Source: Polaribacter sp. BM10
Lineage (GTDB): Bacteria; Bacteroidota; Bacteroidia; Flavobacteriales; Flavobacteriaceae
Assembly: GCF_002005425.1 (NCBI RefSeq)
Contig: NZ_CP019704.1
Span: 2,686,001 to 2,750,000, forward strand
Length of the DNA stretch: 64,000 nucleotides
Reading direction: 5' to 3'
Shown: positions 62,319 through 64,000 of the stretch, piece by piece
Position numbering within the stretch: position 1 is the stretch's first letter
How the letters are laid out: every line of letters begins with the position of its first letter
Notes under the pieces: generated by a model
Databases searched by the model: none
Told to the model about the DNA's origin: nothing
Seen by the model: the letters and a program-made list of their open reading frames with translations, nothing else
Made by a program: the position numbers and the translations under genes

Positions 62319-62795
62319 TTAAGAACTAACAACTTCGTTTACTACTTTAAAAATAAGTTCATTTTCAAAACCTTTTCGCATCAAAAAGCCTATTAGTTTA
62401 TTTTTACGCTTGTAAATATCACTTTCAGAAATTACAGCATTTCTATTTTCGGTAATTCTATAAATAGTTTCAATATATTCTTCTTCATCAATCTCTTTAA
62501 GTGCGGTTTTTATATTGTAAGCAGAAATATCTTTAAACTTTAACTCTCTAACAATTCTTTGTTTGCCCCAATTTTTAATTCTGAACTTTCCTCTTGCAAA
62601 ACTTTTAGCAAAGCGTTCTTCGTTTAGAAAATTATCTTTCATTAAACTTAAAAGTATAAGTTCTCTAGCTTCCGGAATTAAATTATAATCACGCATTTTT
62701 TGTTCTACCTCTTTATGGCAACGATCTTGGTAGACACAATACTGTTCTATCTTGCGTTTAATTTCTTCTACGGTAAACGATTTTTTCTGCATCAT
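62319..62795 (-). CDS. recX: Regulatory protein RecX
   Basis: Binds RecA and inhibits its filament. The 158-aa protein is helical, with the RecX repeats (FTVEEIKRKIEQYCVYQDRCHKEVEQKM; FLNEERFAKSFARGKFRIKNWGKQRIVREL; LIGFLMRKGFENELIFKVV). The start has two adjacent ATG codons (62793 and 62790) and I keep the first. It is divergent from the lipoproteins and shares a terminator region with the RND gene upstream. Confidence 0.95.
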   Translation of the reverse strand: MMQKKSFTVEEIKRKIEQYCVYQDRCHKEVEQKMRDYNLIPEARELILLSLMKDNFLNEERFAKSFARGKFRIKNWGKQRIVRELKFKDISAYNIKTALKEIDEEEYIETIYRITENRNAVISESDIYKRKNKLIGFLMRKGFENELIFKVVNEVVSS

Positions 62796-62810
62796 TGGTT
62801 CAAAAATATA

Positions 62811-62845
62811 AAAAGGGATGAAACCTAAACGATTTCATCCCTTTA
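62811..62845 (-). terminator. Terminator of the RND efflux gene
   Basis: AAAGGGATGAAA / TTTCATCCCTTT, a 12-bp stem with a 9-base loop, downstream of the RND permease stop and upstream of recX on the same strand. Confidence 0.9.
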
Positions 62846-62869
62846 TTTATTTACATTTTCTACTAAAAG

Positions 62870-64000
62870 TTATTCTTGTACTTCTGTGTAAGCAATTTGT
62901 GTATTGTCTACATCATTGTTCAATTGTCCTTTAATTCTCATTTTAAATTTAGTAATTAAAAAGAATAAAATTGGTACAACAATAAGGGTTAAGAAAGTTG
63001 CAACTACAAGACCGTAAATAACTGTCCAAGCTAATGGTCCCCAGAAAACAACATTATCTCCACCAAAATAAATATGCGGGTTAAATTCGCTAAATAAAGT
63101 AAAAAAGTTAATATTTAAACCAATTGCTAAAGGTATTAAACCTAAAATAGTAGTAATAGCAGTTAATAAAACGGGTCTTAAACGCGCTTTACCAGCTTGT
63201 ACAATACTTGTAAATAGTTCTTCTTTTGGTAAAAATTCATCTTCTTCTAAATCTAAACTATCTTTTCTTCTATCAATTAATAATTGTGCATAATCTAGTA
63301 AAACTACACCATTATTTACAACAATACCAGCAAGAGAAATAATTCCCATCATTGTCATCATAATAACAAAAGGAGCACCAGAAATAACCAAACCACCAAA
63401 CACACCAATAAAACTTAAAAAGATAGCAAGCATTATAATTCCTGGTTTCGAAACTGAATTAAATTGGAAAATTAAGATAAAAAAGATCAATGCTAATCCT
63501 GTAAAAAACGCTCCAACTAAAAAGTTCATTTGCTTTTCTTGTTCTTCTAGTTGACCAGTATAATCTATTTTAATTCCTTTAGGTAAATTTTTAAAGTTTT
63601 TCATTTCTTCTCTAATTTTACCAACAACAGCACCTGCATCTGTTTCTCCAGGAGCTAATGCAGAGTAAACCGTTACAACACGTTTTAATTTTTTATGCTT
63701 AATTGCACTAAAACCAGAGTTGTTTGTTTGTGTAGCCACTGTAGAAACCGGAATTTCTTTTATTTTACCAGAAGCCATGTCTCTAAAGATTATATTCTGA
63801 TTAAAAACGGCACTTTTATTGTATCTATCTTCTTTATTAAAACGAACATAAATATCATAATCTTCGCCATCTTCTTTATAAACACCAGCTTTGTTACCAA
63901 AGATAGAAGCTCTTAATTGTTGCCCAACTTGACCTGTAGAAACACCTAATTCACCTGCTTTTTTTCTATCTACAACAACTTTCATTGCTGGTTTGTCTCT
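62870..64000 (-). CDS. RND-family efflux permease, C-terminal part (5' end beyond window)
   Basis: The open frame runs off the right edge; about 375 residues are visible of an expected ~1000-1100. It covers the end of the second periplasmic porter domain (GVSTGQVGQQLRASIFGN; RDMASGKIKEIPVSTVA), then the last six membrane helices with GVVNNGVVLLDYAQLLI-type HAE motifs, the LRPVLLTAITTILGLIPLAIG helix and the final TLIVVPILFFLI. This is AcrB/HAE1-type multidrug export. It ends in a charged cytoplasmic tail and a terminator. Confidence 0.93.
   Translation of the reverse strand, partial: RDKPAMKVVVDRKKAGELGVSTGQVGQQLRASIFGNKAGVYKEDGEDYDIYVRFNKEDRYNKSAVFNQNIIFRDMASGKIKEIPVSTVATQTNNSGFSAIKHKKLKRVVTVYSALAPGETDAGAVVGKIREEMKNFKNLPKGIKIDYTGQLEEQEKQMNFLVGAFFTGLALIFFILIFQFNSVSKPGIIMLAIFLSFIGVFGGLVISGAPFVIMMTMMGIISLAGIVVNNGVVLLDYAQLLIDRRKDSLDLEEDEFLPKEELFTSIVQAGKARLRPVLLTAITTILGLIPLAIGLNINFFTLFSEFNPHIYFGGDNVVFWGPLAWTVIYGLVVATFLTLIVVPILFFLITKFKMRIKGQLNNDVDNTQIAYTEVQE

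Noticed and set aside
1..64000. tRNA, rRNA, CRISPR arrays, insertion sequences, or a replication origin
   Set aside because: No cloverleaf-like genes, no spaced direct repeats of CRISPR type, no transposase, and no dnaA-box cluster were seen.

Overview
This 64 kb window is chromosomal DNA from a marine-type member of the Flavobacteriaceae (Bacteroidota), close in style to Polaribacter or Tenacibaculum. The signs are: very AT-rich DNA (about 30% GC by eye); a type IX secretion (T9SS) sorting domain; gldD and gldE; lycopene cyclase; SusC-like TonB-dependent receptors with a carboxypeptidase-like N-terminal domain; L21 with a Bacteroidota-style extension; promoters of the TTG-N17-19-TAnnTTTG type; and almost no Shine-Dalgarno sites. 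I see no tRNA, rRNA, CRISPR array, insertion sequence or prophage. A truncated gene lies at each edge: an unknown protein tail at the left, and an RND efflux permease at the right.

Layout. 1-1.5 kb: lspA and a DUF4230 gene. 1.5-9.9 kb, all minus strand: an accessory block with a 58-aa protein, a 1345-aa T9SS-secreted Ig-repeat protein, a tail-collar-like protein, a NarL-type response regulator with a sensor-poor histidine kinase, a 7-TM membrane protein, a frameshifted paralogue of it, and a 132-aa conserved protein. Three copies of a 16-bp dyad lie about 93-101 bp upstream of three of these genes and probably define a small regulon of the two-component system. 10-14 kb: uvrC and a patatin-like phospholipase/barrel protein. 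14-21.5 kb: a PiT phosphate transporter divergent from a TonB receptor plus a duplicated beta-helix-like lipoprotein. The shared intergenic region holds 11-bp-phased TAAC repeats that resemble a Pho box. 21.5-29 kb: a heavy-metal-binding lipoprotein, an EamA transporter, a pair of M16 peptidases, rplU-rpmA and waaA.

29-36 kb: two split YeeE/YedE (thiosulfate-type) transporters, a broken gene, then a molybdenum cofactor operon (moaA, a GRAM-domain gene, moeA, moaC, a mobA fusion, a moeB/rhodanese fusion) without moaD or moaE. 36-43 kb: a membrane-anchored MutS-like ATPase, a lipoprotein, and the conserved mutY-ssb-gldE-gldD run. 43-45.2 kb: HU, a 29-aa very basic protein, and RNase E/G behind a three-hairpin leader. 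45.3-50.7 kb: a secreted nuclease/phosphatase-fold protein divergent from a TonB receptor and a DUF5689 lipoprotein, a likely nutrient-scavenging locus. 50.7-54.3 kb: methylmalonyl-CoA epimerase, then ftsX-DUF3098-uppP-truB.

54.3-64 kb: an RluA-family pseudouridine synthase, two tandem paralogous lipoproteins with a duplicated promoter, crtY, a thioredoxin-fold protein, L-threonine dehydrogenase, two small lipoproteins, recX and the RND permease. Most of the window is ordinary core genome. The most interesting parts are the dyad-linked two-component block (6.4-9.9 kb), the phased phosphate-type operator array (16.3-16.5 kb), the tandem lipoproteins (56.1-57.5 kb) and the structured RNase leader (43.57-43.66 kb).
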